Origin: Roseibium limicola
GTDB lineage: Bacteria; Pseudomonadota; Alphaproteobacteria; Rhizobiales; Stappiaceae
Assembly: GCF_017313085.1 (NCBI RefSeq)
Contig: NZ_JAFLNF010000002.1
Span: 186,001 to 250,000, forward strand
Length of the DNA stretch: 64,000 nt
Direction: 5' to 3'
The notes under the pieces were generated by a model. It had not been told where the DNA came from. It did not search any database and saw only the letters and a program-made list of their open reading frames with translations. Each line of letters begins with the position of its first letter. The first letter of the stretch is position 1. Positions 1 through 8,957 of the stretch are shown here, one piece after another. The position numbers and the translations under genes were made by a program.

Positions 1-798
1 ACGATCCTCGGATGCGGCTCTTCCGGCGGCGTTCCGCGTATTGGCAACGACTGGGGTGATTGCGACCCGACGAACCCGAAAAATCGGCGCCTGCGCTGCT
101 CGATCCTGCTGGAACGCAGCGGGCAGGACGGCACCACCACCGTGTTGATCGACACCGGGCCGGATATGCGCCAACAGGTGCTTGAGGCTGGTGTCTCGCG
201 TCTGGACGCGGTGATCTATACTCACGCCCATGCCGACCATCTGCACGGCATCGACGACCTGCGCCAATTCGCAATGCTGCAGCGGGACAAGATCCCGGTC
301 TACATGGGCGGCTACACCTATGAGCGCGCGCAGCAGTCGTTCGGCTATTGTTTTCAAACCCCACAAGGGTCCAATTATCCGCCGATTTTGGCCCGCCAGC
401 CGCTGGTGCCGGGAGAGGAAATCTCGATCACGGGGAAGGGCGGGACGATCGAGCTTTTACCGGTTGAAGTCATCCATGGCGAGATCGCGGCCTTTGGCTT
501 CCGCTTCCACGATGTTGCATATCTGCCAGACGTCTCGGATATCCCGGATTCGGCTGTCTCTGCCTTTGCCGGCCTGAAACTGTGGATCCTCGACTGTTTG
601 CGTCCGACGCCGCATCCGAGTCACTTTCATCTGGAAACGACGCTGGAGTGGATTTCACGCCTGCGTCCGGCCAACGCCATCCTGACGAACCTGCATAATG
701 CGCTCGACTATGAAAAACTCGATCAGATGACTCCTGAGACCGTTCATCCGGCTTTTGACGGACTGCAACTGACCTTCAGCGTTCCTGAACAACACTGA
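1..798 (+). CDS. MBL-fold metal-dependent hydrolase (5' end missing)
   Basis: Metallo-beta-lactamase-fold hydrolase of the PhnP/RNase Z-like group. The frame is open from base 1, so the start codon lies upstream of the window. The first visible residues (TILGCGSSGGVPR) are the usual first beta strand of the family, so only a few residues are missing. The zinc-binding signature THAHADH lies at bases 220-240 and is followed by LHGIDDLR, typical of this subgroup. Later histidines (VIHGE, and HPSHFHLE near the C-terminus) fit the remaining metal ligands. In related genomes this gene follows a TatD-type DNase, which cannot be checked here. The substrate is unknown; a cyclic phosphodiester is the family expectation. 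Confidence 0.85.
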   Translation, partial: TILGCGSSGGVPRIGNDWGDCDPTNPKNRRLRCSILLERSGQDGTTTVLIDTGPDMRQQVLEAGVSRLDAVIYTHAHADHLHGIDDLRQFAMLQRDKIPVYMGGYTYERAQQSFGYCFQTPQGSNYPPILARQPLVPGEEISITGKGGTIELLPVEVIHGEIAAFGFRFHDVAYLPDVSDIPDSAVSAFAGLKLWILDCLRPTPHPSHFHLETTLEWISRLRPANAILTNLHNALDYEKLDQMTPETVHPAFDGLQLTFSVPEQH

Positions 799-801
799 GT
801 C

Positions 802-1434
802 TCAGGCTTTTGCCCCATAGGCGGCGAGGAAAACGCGCACCGCCGATGTGACATTCTTGTCGACTTCCGCCTTGGTGATCTTCTGATCGATCAGGAACAT
901 CGACCTTTGGGTCAGGAAACTGCCGCAGAGGTCCGCGAACTGGTTGGCGGCCAGAAAAGCATCATCGCATTTCAGTTCACCGGCGGCACATTTCGCCTCG
1001 ATGATCCGCGCCAGCCGCATGCGACCGGACACAGGGCCGGCTTCAAAGAGCAGGGCGCCGAACGCGGGAAACTTGTCGGTTGCGCCGAGCACCATGCGCA
1101 GGGTCGACAGCTTTTCCGGTCGCAGAAACATTTTCAGATACTTCTGACCAATCTTCTGAAGCAGCTCTTCGACCGGCTCCGGGTAGCTTTCCTCGGCAAG
1201 GCTGGCATCGGCCTGAATGACCCGTTCAGCCAGGATCAACGCCTTGAACAGCTCTTCCTTGTTGGCGAAATAGACATAGAGCGTTCCCTTGGAAACCCCG
1301 GCGGATTTGGCGATTTGTTCCATCGAGGCACCGTCAAATCCATTGGCCTGAAAAACCGCCCTTGCGCCCTCCATGATCTGACGACGCTTCGGCGCTTCGC
1401 TGTCATCCGGCTGCTCTATGGTTTTGTCCGTCAT
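802..1434 (-). CDS. TetR family transcriptional regulator
   Basis: A 210-residue TetR/AcrR repressor. The helix-turn-helix spans about residues 38-62 (MEQIAKSAGVSKGTLYVYFANKEEL), and the rest is a helical ligand-binding domain that I cannot assign to a ligand. It is transcribed away from an EmrAB-type efflux pair and shares a 226-bp intergenic region with it. A 21-bp palindrome there (1532-1552) is a good operator candidate. By analogy with similar pairs it probably represses itself and the efflux genes until a pump substrate binds. No strong ribosome binding site is visible before the ATG. Confidence 0.85.
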   Translation of the reverse strand: MTDKTIEQPDDSEAPKRRQIMEGARAVFQANGFDGASMEQIAKSAGVSKGTLYVYFANKEELFKALILAERVIQADASLAEESYPEPVEELLQKIGQKYLKMFLRPEKLSTLRMVLGATDKFPAFGALLFEAGPVSGRMRLARIIEAKCAAGELKCDDAFLAANQFADLCGSFLTQRSMFLIDQKITKAEVDKNVTSAVRVFLAAYGAKA

Positions 1435-1531
1435 CGGGGGGCGTATCCAGTCTCTGTGCTCCGTTAACCTCGTGCCGGAAAAATCCGGAACAAAGCCGTT
1501 GCACTAATAAGTTTACCTGCGTATATATCCA

Positions 1532-1552
1532 TTGACCGAACCGTTCAGTCAA
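1532..1552. promoter_or_regulatory. Likely TetR operator of the efflux locus
   Basis: Half-sites TTGACCGAAC and GTTCAGTCAA surround one central C and match at 9 of 10 positions. The GAAC/GTTC core with flanking TTGA/TCAA is typical of operators for TetR proteins that guard efflux genes. It lies between the divergent regulator and HlyD-family gene and could control both. Confidence 0.65.
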
Positions 1553-1660
1553 TACCCTGCACTCTTTGATTTGAACGAAGGCTTCCAATTTTGAAGCGGC
1601 CTGATGCTGGCACACCTGGTGAGGCGATGCGCATCGACCCAGCACGAAAGCGAATGATCA

Positions 1661-2791
1661 GTGTCTAACGAAAAAACTCAGCCGTCCAATGACGCAATTC
1701 CGGCCGAGGCTCCAAAGAAAAAAGGCAAGGGCAAGCTCATTCTGCTGGCTCTCGTCGTGATTGGCGGCACAGCCGGTGTCTATGAGGGACACGCCTGGTG
1801 GACCCATGGCCGTTTCATGGAAACAACCGACGATGCCTATGTCAGCGCCGACATCACCACCGTGCTTTCCAAGGTATCCGGCTATGTCACGGATGTAGCC
1901 GTCGAAGACAACCGCCTGGTCAAGGCCGGCGATGTTCTGATCCGCATAGAGGATGGCGACTACCGCCTCGCGGTACAGTCGGCCCAGGACAGTCTTGGCT
2001 CCGCTCAGGCGACCGTCGAACGGATGACCGATCAGATCAGGGCAGCTGAAGTTTCCATTTCGGAAGAAGAAGCGTCGCTGCGGGTCACAGAGGCCAGCCG
2101 CGAGGAAGCCAATCTGACCTTTGATCGTCAGACCCGCCTGACCAAGAGCAACGTTGCCAGCCAGGCCACACTCGACACCGCACGCACTGGATTGCAGGGC
2201 GCCGATGCGAATGTCGACAAGGCACGGGCGGCCGTTGAACTTGCAAAGGCAAATGTGGCTGTCCTGAAAGGCCAGCGCAAGGAATCCATTCAACTGGTTC
2301 AGGCTGCAAAAACCGCGCTTGAAAAGGCCGAGAGAGATCTTGAGTTCACCGTGGTGCGGGCTCCGGTCGACGGCGTTGTCGGCAACCGGGCCGCGCAGGT
2401 TGGTTCGTTCCTTCAGGCGGGCAGCCGTGTGGCGGCAATCGTGCCCATCGCCAATGCCCATGTGAATGCCAATTTCAAGGAAACCCAGCTCGACGAAGTT
2501 CTGCCGGGTGCCTCCGTGTCCATCACCATCGACGCCTATCCGGATATGACCTTCACCGGCCAGGTCTCCAGCATTTCGCCGGCAACCGGGTCGGTCTTTT
2601 CCTTGTTGCCATCGGAAAACGCCACCGGAAACTTCACCAAGGTTGTTCAGCGGATCCCGGTCAAGATCGCGGTTCAGAACCCGGATATGGCCCGCTATCC
2701 GCTCCGGCCGGGCATGTCCGTTGTTGTCGACGTCGACACCCGTACCGGCAAACTTGACGGCAATGGCCGGGAAGTGGCGCTGCAGAACTAA
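1661..2791 (+). CDS. HlyD/EmrA-type membrane fusion protein
   Basis: Periplasmic adaptor of a tripartite or EmrAB-like drug export system, 376 residues. A cytoplasmic Lys-rich N-terminus is followed by one membrane helix (about 25-41). The barrel-sandwich half-motif starts near residue 58 (TTDDAYVSADITTVLSKVSG), then a long alpha-helical hairpin (about 105-215) and the second lipoyl half (VRAPVDGVVGNRAAQVG). The start is GTG; the nearby ATG at 1654 is out of frame. The downstream gene encodes the matching 14-helix transporter, so the two form an operon. The C-terminal EmrA-like beta-barrel is complete. The exported compound cannot be told from sequence. Confidence 0.9.
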   Translation: MSNEKTQPSNDAIPAEAPKKKGKGKLILLALVVIGGTAGVYEGHAWWTHGRFMETTDDAYVSADITTVLSKVSGYVTDVAVEDNRLVKAGDVLIRIEDGDYRLAVQSAQDSLGSAQATVERMTDQIRAAEVSISEEEASLRVTEASREEANLTFDRQTRLTKSNVASQATLDTARTGLQGADANVDKARAAVELAKANVAVLKGQRKESIQLVQAAKTALEKAERDLEFTVVRAPVDGVVGNRAAQVGSFLQAGSRVAAIVPIANAHVNANFKETQLDEVLPGASVSITIDAYPDMTFTGQVSSISPATGSVFSLLPSENATGNFTKVVQRIPVKIAVQNPDMARYPLRPGMSVVVDVDTRTGKLDGNGREVALQN

Positions 2792-2845
2792 CCGCGCCCG
2801 CCGTCCCGGACTTCCGGCCGAAACACATCACGAAAAGACAGACAA

Positions 2846-4417
2846 ATGTCCTCCGCATCCGTTGCCGCAGTGCCGGCCGAGCCCGTCCTCGATGGCCGCA
2901 AGATTTTCACGTTCCTGTGCATGGTCTTCGGCATGTTCATGGCGATCCTCGATATTCAGATCGTTTCCGCGTCGTTGCCTGAGATCCAGGCGGGCCTGGG
3001 CGCATCACAGGACGATATCGCCTGGGTTCAGACGGCCTATCTGATTGCGGAAGTGATCATGATCCCGCTGTCGGGCTATCTGTCCCGGATGCTTTCTACG
3101 CGCTGGATGTTTGCACTTGCTGCCGGGGGCTTCACCCTGATGAGCCTGATGTGCGCCACCGCCACGACCATCGAGGAAATGATTGTTTGGCGCGCTCTGC
3201 AGGGGTTCATCGGCGGCGGCATGATCCCGACGGTCTTTGCCTCTGCCTACCTGATTTTCCCGCGCAGCAAGTTCTCGCTGGTTTCACCATTGATCGGCCT
3301 TGTGGCAACGCTTGCCCCGACCATTGGCCCGACGCTCGGCGGCTATCTGACCGAGCTGGGGTCGTGGCACTGGTTGTTTCTGATCAACGTCATTCCGGGC
3401 ATCTTCGTGACGATTGCCGCAATCTCGCTGATTGATTTCGACGAGCCGGACTGGTCGCTGTTCGACCGCTTCGATTGGGTCGGCTTCATCGCCATGGCGG
3501 TGTTCCTCGGCAGCATGGAGTTCGTGCTGGAGGAGGGGGCTGGCGACGACTGGTTCCAGAGCGAGGAGATCCTGCTCTTCACCCTGGCGTGTGGCACAGC
3601 GGGGGTCATCTTCTTCTGGAGGGTCTTCACGGCAGAAGAACCGGTCGTCGACTTGTCGGCCTTCAAGAACAAGAACTTCGCCATGGGCAGCCTTTTCAGC
3701 TTCACCATGGGCATCGGTCTGTACGGCCTGACCTATCTCTATCCGGTCTATCTGAGTGCGGTGCGCGACTATTCCTCGCTGCAGATCGGTGAGACCATGT
3801 TTGTCACCGGTGCGGCCATGTTCCTGACGGCGCCTATCGCAGGACGGCTGATGTCTATCCTCGATCCACGCATCATGATGGGCATCGGCTTCGCAGGCTT
3901 TGCACTCGGTACATGGATGGTCACCGGCCTGACCCACGACTGGGACTTCTGGGAGCTGTTCGTGCCGCAGATCCTGCGTGGTGTGTCCCTGATGATCTGC
4001 ATGGTTCCGATCAACAACATCGCTCTGGGCATGTTGCCACCGCACATGATCAAGAACGCATCCGGGTTGTTCAACCTGACCCGGAACCTTGGCGGTGCCG
4101 TCGGCCTTGCCGTCATCGGCACGGTTTTGACCAAGCGCGAGGACTTCCACTATGCCCGCCTGGGAGAAAGCCTCAATTGGGCCCGCTCCACGGTGATGGA
4201 AACCAAGGCCATGATGGATCACGCCTATTCATCGCTCGGTCAGGCCGCAGACACCGCCAGCCTCAAGGCTTTGTCCGGCATCGTCACGCGCGAGTCCTTC
4301 GTCATGGCCTTCGCCGACATCTTCATGATCCTGACGATGCTGTTCCTGACGCTGCTTGTGGCACTTTTCTTTGTCGAAAAGCCCAAGATGGTTGGCGGCG
4401 GTGGCGGCGGCCACTAG
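2846..4417 (+). CDS. DHA2 family MFS efflux permease (EmrB-like)
   Basis: Inner-membrane proton/drug antiporter of the 14-helix DHA2 branch, 523 residues. The first helix (FTFLCMVFGMFMAILDIQIV) and the WVQTAYLIAEVIMIPLSGYL segment with the motif A region are typical of EmrB. The fifth-helix antiporter motif region (PTIGPTLGGYL) is present. The C-terminus ends in a glycine run followed by His, unusual but short. It follows the HlyD-type adaptor by 54 bp and is very likely co-transcribed with it under the divergent TetR regulator. An outer-membrane TolC-type channel is not encoded nearby and would come from elsewhere. Confidence 0.9.
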   Translation: MSSASVAAVPAEPVLDGRKIFTFLCMVFGMFMAILDIQIVSASLPEIQAGLGASQDDIAWVQTAYLIAEVIMIPLSGYLSRMLSTRWMFALAAGGFTLMSLMCATATTIEEMIVWRALQGFIGGGMIPTVFASAYLIFPRSKFSLVSPLIGLVATLAPTIGPTLGGYLTELGSWHWLFLINVIPGIFVTIAAISLIDFDEPDWSLFDRFDWVGFIAMAVFLGSMEFVLEEGAGDDWFQSEEILLFTLACGTAGVIFFWRVFTAEEPVVDLSAFKNKNFAMGSLFSFTMGIGLYGLTYLYPVYLSAVRDYSSLQIGETMFVTGAAMFLTAPIAGRLMSILDPRIMMGIGFAGFALGTWMVTGLTHDWDFWELFVPQILRGVSLMICMVPINNIALGMLPPHMIKNASGLFNLTRNLGGAVGLAVIGTVLTKREDFHYARLGESLNWARSTVMETKAMMDHAYSSLGQAADTASLKALSGIVTRESFVMAFADIFMILTMLFLTLLVALFFVEKPKMVGGGGGGH

Positions 4418-4452
4418 AAATCAGCCGTCTGCGGTCTTAGCCTGCACCTCAT

Positions 4453-5028
4453 ATGACCGAGAAGAAGCCGCGCGACAATCAGCCGAGAAAGCCCAGGATC
4501 CCGACCGAAGAGCGGTTGGTTCGTCAGGCGCTGCATTATCTCGACCGCTATGCATCCTCGACGCAGAACCTGCGCGGCGTGCTGGAGCGCAAGGTCATGC
4601 GCGCAGCGCATGCACATGAGCGTGATCCGGCAGAATTCGCCGAGATGATCGATGCCGTCGTGGCAAAATGTCAGCGCTCCGGCGTCGTTAATGATCTGAC
4701 CTATGCCGAGATCAAATTGACCAGTCTGCGCCGCAAGGGCCAGTCAGAGCGCAAGATCGCCGCTTATCTGGGGGCACATGGCGTTGACCGGGACACCATC
4801 GGCAAAGTCCTGGAATCCGATGAAACCGACGAGATCGCAGCCGCACGCACCTATGCCCGTCGCCGCAGGCTCGGGCCGTTTCGCACCAGCGGCAACCGCG
4901 AGGAAAAACGCCAGCGCGATCTGGCAGCCCTGTGCCGCGCCGGGTACCCTTACGGATTGGCGCGGCAGGTCATTGATGAAGAGCTGGGCGACGTTGCCGA
5001 TGACGACATGGGCGAGGCGGAGGATTAA
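4453..5028 (+). CDS. recX: RecX family regulatory protein
   Basis: A 191-residue, highly charged, all-helical protein with the tandem three-helix repeats of RecX. Recognisable segments are ALHYLDRYASSTQNLRGVLE (repeat 1), RSGVVNDLTYAEIKLTSLRRKGQSERKI in two adjoining pieces (repeat 2), and CRAGYPYGLARQVIDEE at the C-terminus. RecX proteins inhibit RecA filament extension and ATPase. The gene is not next to recA here, which is common in Alphaproteobacteria. It meets the next gene tail to tail, and the two stop codons share the bases TTAA. Confidence 0.8.
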   Translation: MTEKKPRDNQPRKPRIPTEERLVRQALHYLDRYASSTQNLRGVLERKVMRAAHAHERDPAEFAEMIDAVVAKCQRSGVVNDLTYAEIKLTSLRRKGQSERKIAAYLGAHGVDRDTIGKVLESDETDEIAAARTYARRRRLGPFRTSGNREEKRQRDLAALCRAGYPYGLARQVIDEELGDVADDDMGEAED

Positions 5029-6020
5029 CTCTCCGCTGTTGCCACCTTGTCGTTACGAGTTCCGGCGTGATGGCAGCACAGCGCCTCAAACCAGCGATCC
5101 GGCATGCGGCCGATGATCACTGAAATCAGACCGGTCGCAAGGACGCCGAACAGAAGTCGGGCGAAGAACACCGTGTTGAAATCGGCCCCAATGGCCACCA
5201 CCACCAGCGTGTCCTCAATAACCGAGTGGGTAAAGCCCATGAAGATACACGCCAGGAACACCTGACGCGGCTCGACAGCGCCTGAGCGCGCTTCGCGGAT
5301 CAACAACCCACCGCCGAATGAGACGCCCAGAAACATGCCGATGGCGGTGATCGGCAGGGCTTGTTTTTTCAGTCCGGCAATGGCGAACAACGGCGCAATG
5401 ACTGTGTTCATACGGTCCATCAGACCAGAACGCCGGAACAGATCCATGAAAATGTTCAGGCCGTAGAGAATGACGAACATGCTGATCAGCGTCTCGATCG
5501 TGCCACGCAGAAAGCCGCTCCAGCCGCCATCGCCAGCCATGGGCACCCAAGTCGGGTTCAGTGGCTCGGAGAGCCATCCGGTCGAGCGAAAGACCATATG
5601 CAGCAGGAAAGCAAACACCATGCCTCCGAGAAGCCGCAGCACGGTCGTGACGATCAACCCGGCACCGGCTTTCTGAATGATGCGCTGTTCGACTGGCAAG
5701 GCATGCCCGAAGAGAAACAGCGACGAGAGGATCGTGATGTCTGCCACAGTAAGCGTTTCGACCGGGACAAGGGCAAAGACCACGATCACCGCGCCCCAAA
5801 TACCGACCAACAGGCTTGTCAGCCAGGCCAGGGCAAGAGCAGGCGGAAGGCCATAAAGCTCCATCAAGGGCGCAAAGGCCGGTGCAACAGCCCGAATGGC
5901 GCCGGTTTCCACCAGAACCTGAGTAACCACGGCAACCGGCACGATGATGCGCACCAATTCCCAATAAATTTCAATGGTTTCTCGTGTTTTTTCCGCAATA
6001 TAACGACCGACGCTCGCCAT
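5025..6020 (-). CDS. Nucleoside-recognition (Gate) domain membrane protein
   Basis: A 331-residue polytopic inner-membrane protein of the YjiH/spore-maturation-like family, carrying Gate (nucleoside recognition) domains. Two homologous halves are visible, each with several hydrophobic helices and conserved Gly-rich turns (GMFLGVSFGGGLLI, FMGFTHSVIEDTL). The function of the family is poorly known; small-molecule or nucleoside transport has been proposed. It lies head to head with an Lrp-type regulator, with a 15-bp palindrome between them, so control by that regulator is likely. This suggests an amino-acid-related substrate, which is inference. The ATG is preceded by AAGGAGG-like sequence. Confidence 0.75.
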   Translation of the reverse strand: MASVGRYIAEKTRETIEIYWELVRIIVPVAVVTQVLVETGAIRAVAPAFAPLMELYGLPPALALAWLTSLLVGIWGAVIVVFALVPVETLTVADITILSSLFLFGHALPVEQRIIQKAGAGLIVTTVLRLLGGMVFAFLLHMVFRSTGWLSEPLNPTWVPMAGDGGWSGFLRGTIETLISMFVILYGLNIFMDLFRRSGLMDRMNTVIAPLFAIAGLKKQALPITAIGMFLGVSFGGGLLIREARSGAVEPRQVFLACIFMGFTHSVIEDTLVVVAIGADFNTVFFARLLFGVLATGLISVIIGRMPDRWFEALCCHHAGTRNDKVATAES

Positions 6021-6093
6021 CTGATCCTCCTTCGTGTGTACGACACAGATAGCCCGAAACGAATGGAATTAATGATCAAAGTTTGCAGGTTGA

Positions 6094-6108
6094 TGCAATA
6101 ATATTGCA
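6094..6108. promoter_or_regulatory. Candidate Lrp/AsnC-type operator
   Basis: Perfect inverted repeat TGCAAT, three bases, ATTGCA, in the gap between the divergent Gate-domain gene and the Lrp-type regulator. AT-rich palindromes of this size are usual Lrp-family sites. It lies 42 bases ahead of the regulator start, fitting autoregulation plus control of the divergent gene. Confidence 0.5.
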
Positions 6109-6149
6109 AAGTAATCTCAGCTCATCGCCCTAGCATAACCGAGATCACC

Positions 6150-6602
6150 ATGGACCGTATCGATCGCACGATTCTCAATCTGTTGCAGACGGATGCGTCG
6201 CGGACCAATGCCGATCTTGCGGGCGAACTCGGACTGGCGCCATCCAGCTGCATGCGCCGTATCCGACGCCTGAAAGCCTCTGGAATGATCGAGAGGATTG
6301 TCGCCATCCTCAACCCGGCAAAGGTCAATCGCGGCATCAAGGCCATGGTGATGGTTGAGCTGGAACGTCACGGTGAAACGTGGATGCGGCGGTTTCTCGA
6401 ACCCTTGAAGGATGAGCCATCGGTCGTTCAGGCTTACAGCGTGTCAGGCTCAACCGATGTGGTCATGATGCTGCGGCTCAAGGACATCGAAGAATTCGAC
6501 ACGTTGTCGGACCGGCTGTTCCGCGATGATGCCAACGTCGCGCGCTACACGACCTTGTTCGTCATTCGCACGGCAAAGGAGACCACATTTGTTCCTGTGT
6601 GA
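6150..6602 (+). CDS. Lrp/AsnC family transcriptional regulator
   Basis: A 150-residue feast/famine regulator. The N-terminal helix-turn-helix (about residues 20-45; ADLAGELGLAPSSCMRRIRR) is followed by a linker strand (GMIERIVAILNPAKV) and the RAM ligand-binding domain (about 65-145), with the conserved YSVSGSTDVVMMLRLKD segment. Such proteins form octamers that respond to amino acids. It is divergent from a Gate-domain membrane protein and probably its regulator. The ligand is not evident. Confidence 0.9.
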   Translation: MDRIDRTILNLLQTDASRTNADLAGELGLAPSSCMRRIRRLKASGMIERIVAILNPAKVNRGIKAMVMVELERHGETWMRRFLEPLKDEPSVVQAYSVSGSTDVVMMLRLKDIEEFDTLSDRLFRDDANVARYTTLFVIRTAKETTFVPV

Positions 6603-6826
6603 GCCACCAGTCATGCAGCAGTGCTCAGCAGCTTCCGGCCAACCCAAGGCGGAATCTGATAGTCGGGGCAAAAAGTCCAGCAATCCCAGCTGCCTCTGGT
6701 CAAATCAATATATTCCATAATCTACATTATGCGAATTACGTTCTTCTAACCCACACAGACTATATCGGCATGCGCGAGTCCCTTTCAGGTGATCCTGGAG
6801 CAAGTCATCTGCTATGAGATGTCTCT

Positions 6827-7207
6827 ATGACCTGGAACCTTCGCCAATGGGCACGCGCGATCAAACGGGACATCGTTGCTCTTTACGGTGCAAGCCGTGA
6901 TCCGCGTGTGCCCTGGCATGCAAAAGCCATGGCACTCGTCGTGACGGGATATGCTCTGTCACCGATAGATCTGATCCCGGATTTCATCCCGGTGCTGGGA
7001 TATCTGGACGATATCATTCTGCTGCCCCTGGGCATCTATCTGGTGGTGAAACTCATCCCGCCGAAACTCATGGCCGAACACCGAGCCCACGCCGACGCAG
7101 GCGCGCGACTGCCGAGCAATCGCAAAGCTGCTGTTGTTGTCGTAACCGTCTGGATCGTGTCTCTCGGCGCCACCCTCTGGGTCCTCCTGCCACTCTTCCT
7201 GCCTTGA
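6827..7207 (+). CDS. YkvA family (DUF1232) membrane protein
   Basis: A small 126-residue protein with the DUF1232 signature YALSPIDLIPDFIPVLGYLD at about residues 44-63, followed by DDIILLPLGIYLVV. A second hydrophobic helix lies at the C-terminus (VVVVTVWIVSLGATLWVLLP). The family is widespread and of unknown function, associated with membranes. The 224 bp upstream hold no other gene. The neighbours suggest no shared pathway. Confidence 0.85.
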   Translation: MTWNLRQWARAIKRDIVALYGASRDPRVPWHAKAMALVVTGYALSPIDLIPDFIPVLGYLDDIILLPLGIYLVVKLIPPKLMAEHRAHADAGARLPSNRKAAVVVVTVWIVSLGATLWVLLPLFLP

Positions 7208-7354
7208 GCATCTCGATGCGCATCACCGCGCTCAGGCGGGCTTGAGCATTTGGTATTTGGGAGCTTTGTGCTTGCGGGCTTGGGGCTTCACCCATTCGAC
7301 CCTATGATATCCGGCACCAAGTCCGATCAGTCCAGATGGAGACCGCGCCCCGCC

Positions 7355-7759
7355 ATGAATCAGAGCCTTGCCCATATCTCTCTGGTCGTTCGCGACTATG
7401 ATGAAGCCATCCATTATTATGTCGACACGCTCGGGTTCGAATTGATCGACAACACCTATCAGCCCGAACAGGAAAAGCGCTGGGTCGTGGTGCGCCCCAA
7501 GGGTGACGGAAATTGCTCACTGGTTCTGGCAGAAGCCCGTGGCGACATCCAGTCGGACTTCATCGGCAATCAGGCCGGTGGCCGGGTATTCCTGTTTCTG
7601 CGCACTGATGATTTCTGGCGGGATTACAACCGCTACAAGGAAAACGGCGTCATTTTCGTCCGCGAACCGAAAACCGCCGACTACGGCACGGTCGCGGTTT
7701 TTCAGGATCTCTACGGCACACTTTGGGACCTGGTCGAGTTTTCTGCCGACCGTGCCTGA
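7355..7759 (+). CDS. VOC family protein
   Basis: A 134-residue vicinal-oxygen-chelate (glyoxalase/bleomycin resistance) fold protein. The first beta-alpha-beta unit (LAHISLVVRDYDEAIHYYVD, then TLGFELI) and the C-terminal DLYGTLWDLVEF unit are complete. Metal-ligand candidates are the His of LAHIS, the Glu of QPEQEKRW and the Glu of LVEF. I chose the ATG at 7355 because it precedes the usual VOC start and has a GGAGA about 13 bases upstream. The frame is open further upstream, but that extension has no family resemblance. The reaction is unknown; lyase or dioxygenase-like activity is possible. Confidence 0.85.
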   Translation: MNQSLAHISLVVRDYDEAIHYYVDTLGFELIDNTYQPEQEKRWVVVRPKGDGNCSLVLAEARGDIQSDFIGNQAGGRVFLFLRTDDFWRDYNRYKENGVIFVREPKTADYGTVAVFQDLYGTLWDLVEFSADRA

Positions 7760-7783
7760 AAGTGCTTGAAGAGCCTGCGCGGC

Positions 7784-8914
7784 TTAAATGCCCGGGCGTC
7801 CAACGCCCGTCAGCAGCGCAACCATCGGCCGGTCAGCGTCAGCAGTTCCGCTCTCAACCAACCGCTTCAGCGTCACCACCGACATCACCGCGGAACGCTC
7901 CAGATCAAAGCCGAACTCCAGCATTTTCAAGCGCATGGCCTCGGCCTCATCGCCTGAAACGGTGGTGGCCCCTGCTCTGCTTTGCTGCGCGGTATTGACC
8001 GACTGCCAGGTCGTGGTCTCACCCCCAACCGCCGGCAGAAGGGCTGAATCTCCCGGACACATGTCACGGTAGTCCAGCTCGCCGGACAGAATGCGCTCCG
8101 TGCGCGCAAACGGATCGACCGGCAGGATCTGGGGCACAGCCTGAGCCTCCTCCGTAACCTCGCGAAACCCGAAGAAAATTCCGCTCAACACATCGCCTCG
8201 ACAATGCGGAACGGCCACGGCAGACGGCAGTGTCGTGCCGAGCTGAGTATAAATCTCATGGGCAATCAGCTTGTAGCCCTCGATGCCGAAAGGACTGCTG
8301 CCGACGGCAGGAACGCAGTAGTTGGTCGCAGCATAGACCCCATCGTCCTGCGCCCGCTCAGCCATCCAGTCCCAACGTACCCGCGCCTCGGCAAAGGACA
8401 GGGTCGTCGCCCCCAGCCGCTGCAACTCGTCCCGGTAAACCGGCGCGATGCTGTCGGTGACGGCAATCTCGCAGGCCAAACCGGCGTTGCGGGCATAGGC
8501 GGCGAGCGAGATCCCGGCGTTGCCGGAAGACGCTGCAATCACCGTATGATCACCACGTTCCAACGCCCGCGCCACACTGAATGCGCTGCAGCGGTCCTTG
8601 TGAGAGCCGGTTGGATTGTCGAATTCGCACTTGAGATAGACATTGTCGCGCCCCACCAGATCCGGCGGACAGGCAAGCAGCCGTGTGTTCCCCTCGCCCA
8701 GCCGTGGCAGCTGAAGATACGGCAGACGAACGGCAGCCTTGTCTGCATAGACTGCAACCACATTGGAAGCTGCGCCGCGCTGCCAACAGGCCGGGCAGCC
8801 GCTCGGATAATCGTCGACCGGCAACAACGCCTCGCACTTGAGACATTGGAAGCCACTGAGGTCGGGATTGCGTGTCACAGCAGTTGCTGCAGTGGCTGGC
8901 GCTTGGACTGTCAT
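7784..8914 (-). CDS. PLP-dependent threonine synthase / cysteate synthase-like enzyme
   Basis: Fold-type II PLP enzyme of 376 residues. An N-terminal treble-clef-like element has Cys at 24, 27, 40 and 43. The PLP lysine is K106 in NPTGSHKDR, and the phosphate/cofactor loop is SGNAGIS (about 130-136). The closest families by motif are threonine synthase and the related cysteate synthase; a true threonine synthase gene would normally sit with homoserine genes, which are absent here. The real substrate (O-phosphohomoserine, phosphoserine or another amino acid) is therefore open. It is a monocistronic-looking gene facing the VOC gene, 24 bp apart, tail to tail. Confidence 0.75.
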   Translation of the reverse strand: MTVQAPATAATAVTRNPDLSGFQCLKCEALLPVDDYPSGCPACWQRGAASNVVAVYADKAAVRLPYLQLPRLGEGNTRLLACPPDLVGRDNVYLKCEFDNPTGSHKDRCSAFSVARALERGDHTVIAASSGNAGISLAAYARNAGLACEIAVTDSIAPVYRDELQRLGATTLSFAEARVRWDWMAERAQDDGVYAATNYCVPAVGSSPFGIEGYKLIAHEIYTQLGTTLPSAVAVPHCRGDVLSGIFFGFREVTEEAQAVPQILPVDPFARTERILSGELDYRDMCPGDSALLPAVGGETTTWQSVNTAQQSRAGATTVSGDEAEAMRLKMLEFGFDLERSAVMSVVTLKRLVESGTADADRPMVALLTGVGRPGI

Positions 8915-8957
8915 GTGTCAGGACCGTGAGTTATTGGAGCAGAAGAGTTGGCAGCAC

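Noticed and set aside
3284..4222. A 312-residue minus-strand frame opposite the EmrB-like gene
   Set aside because: Antisense shadow caused by third-position GC bias; no start signal or motif.
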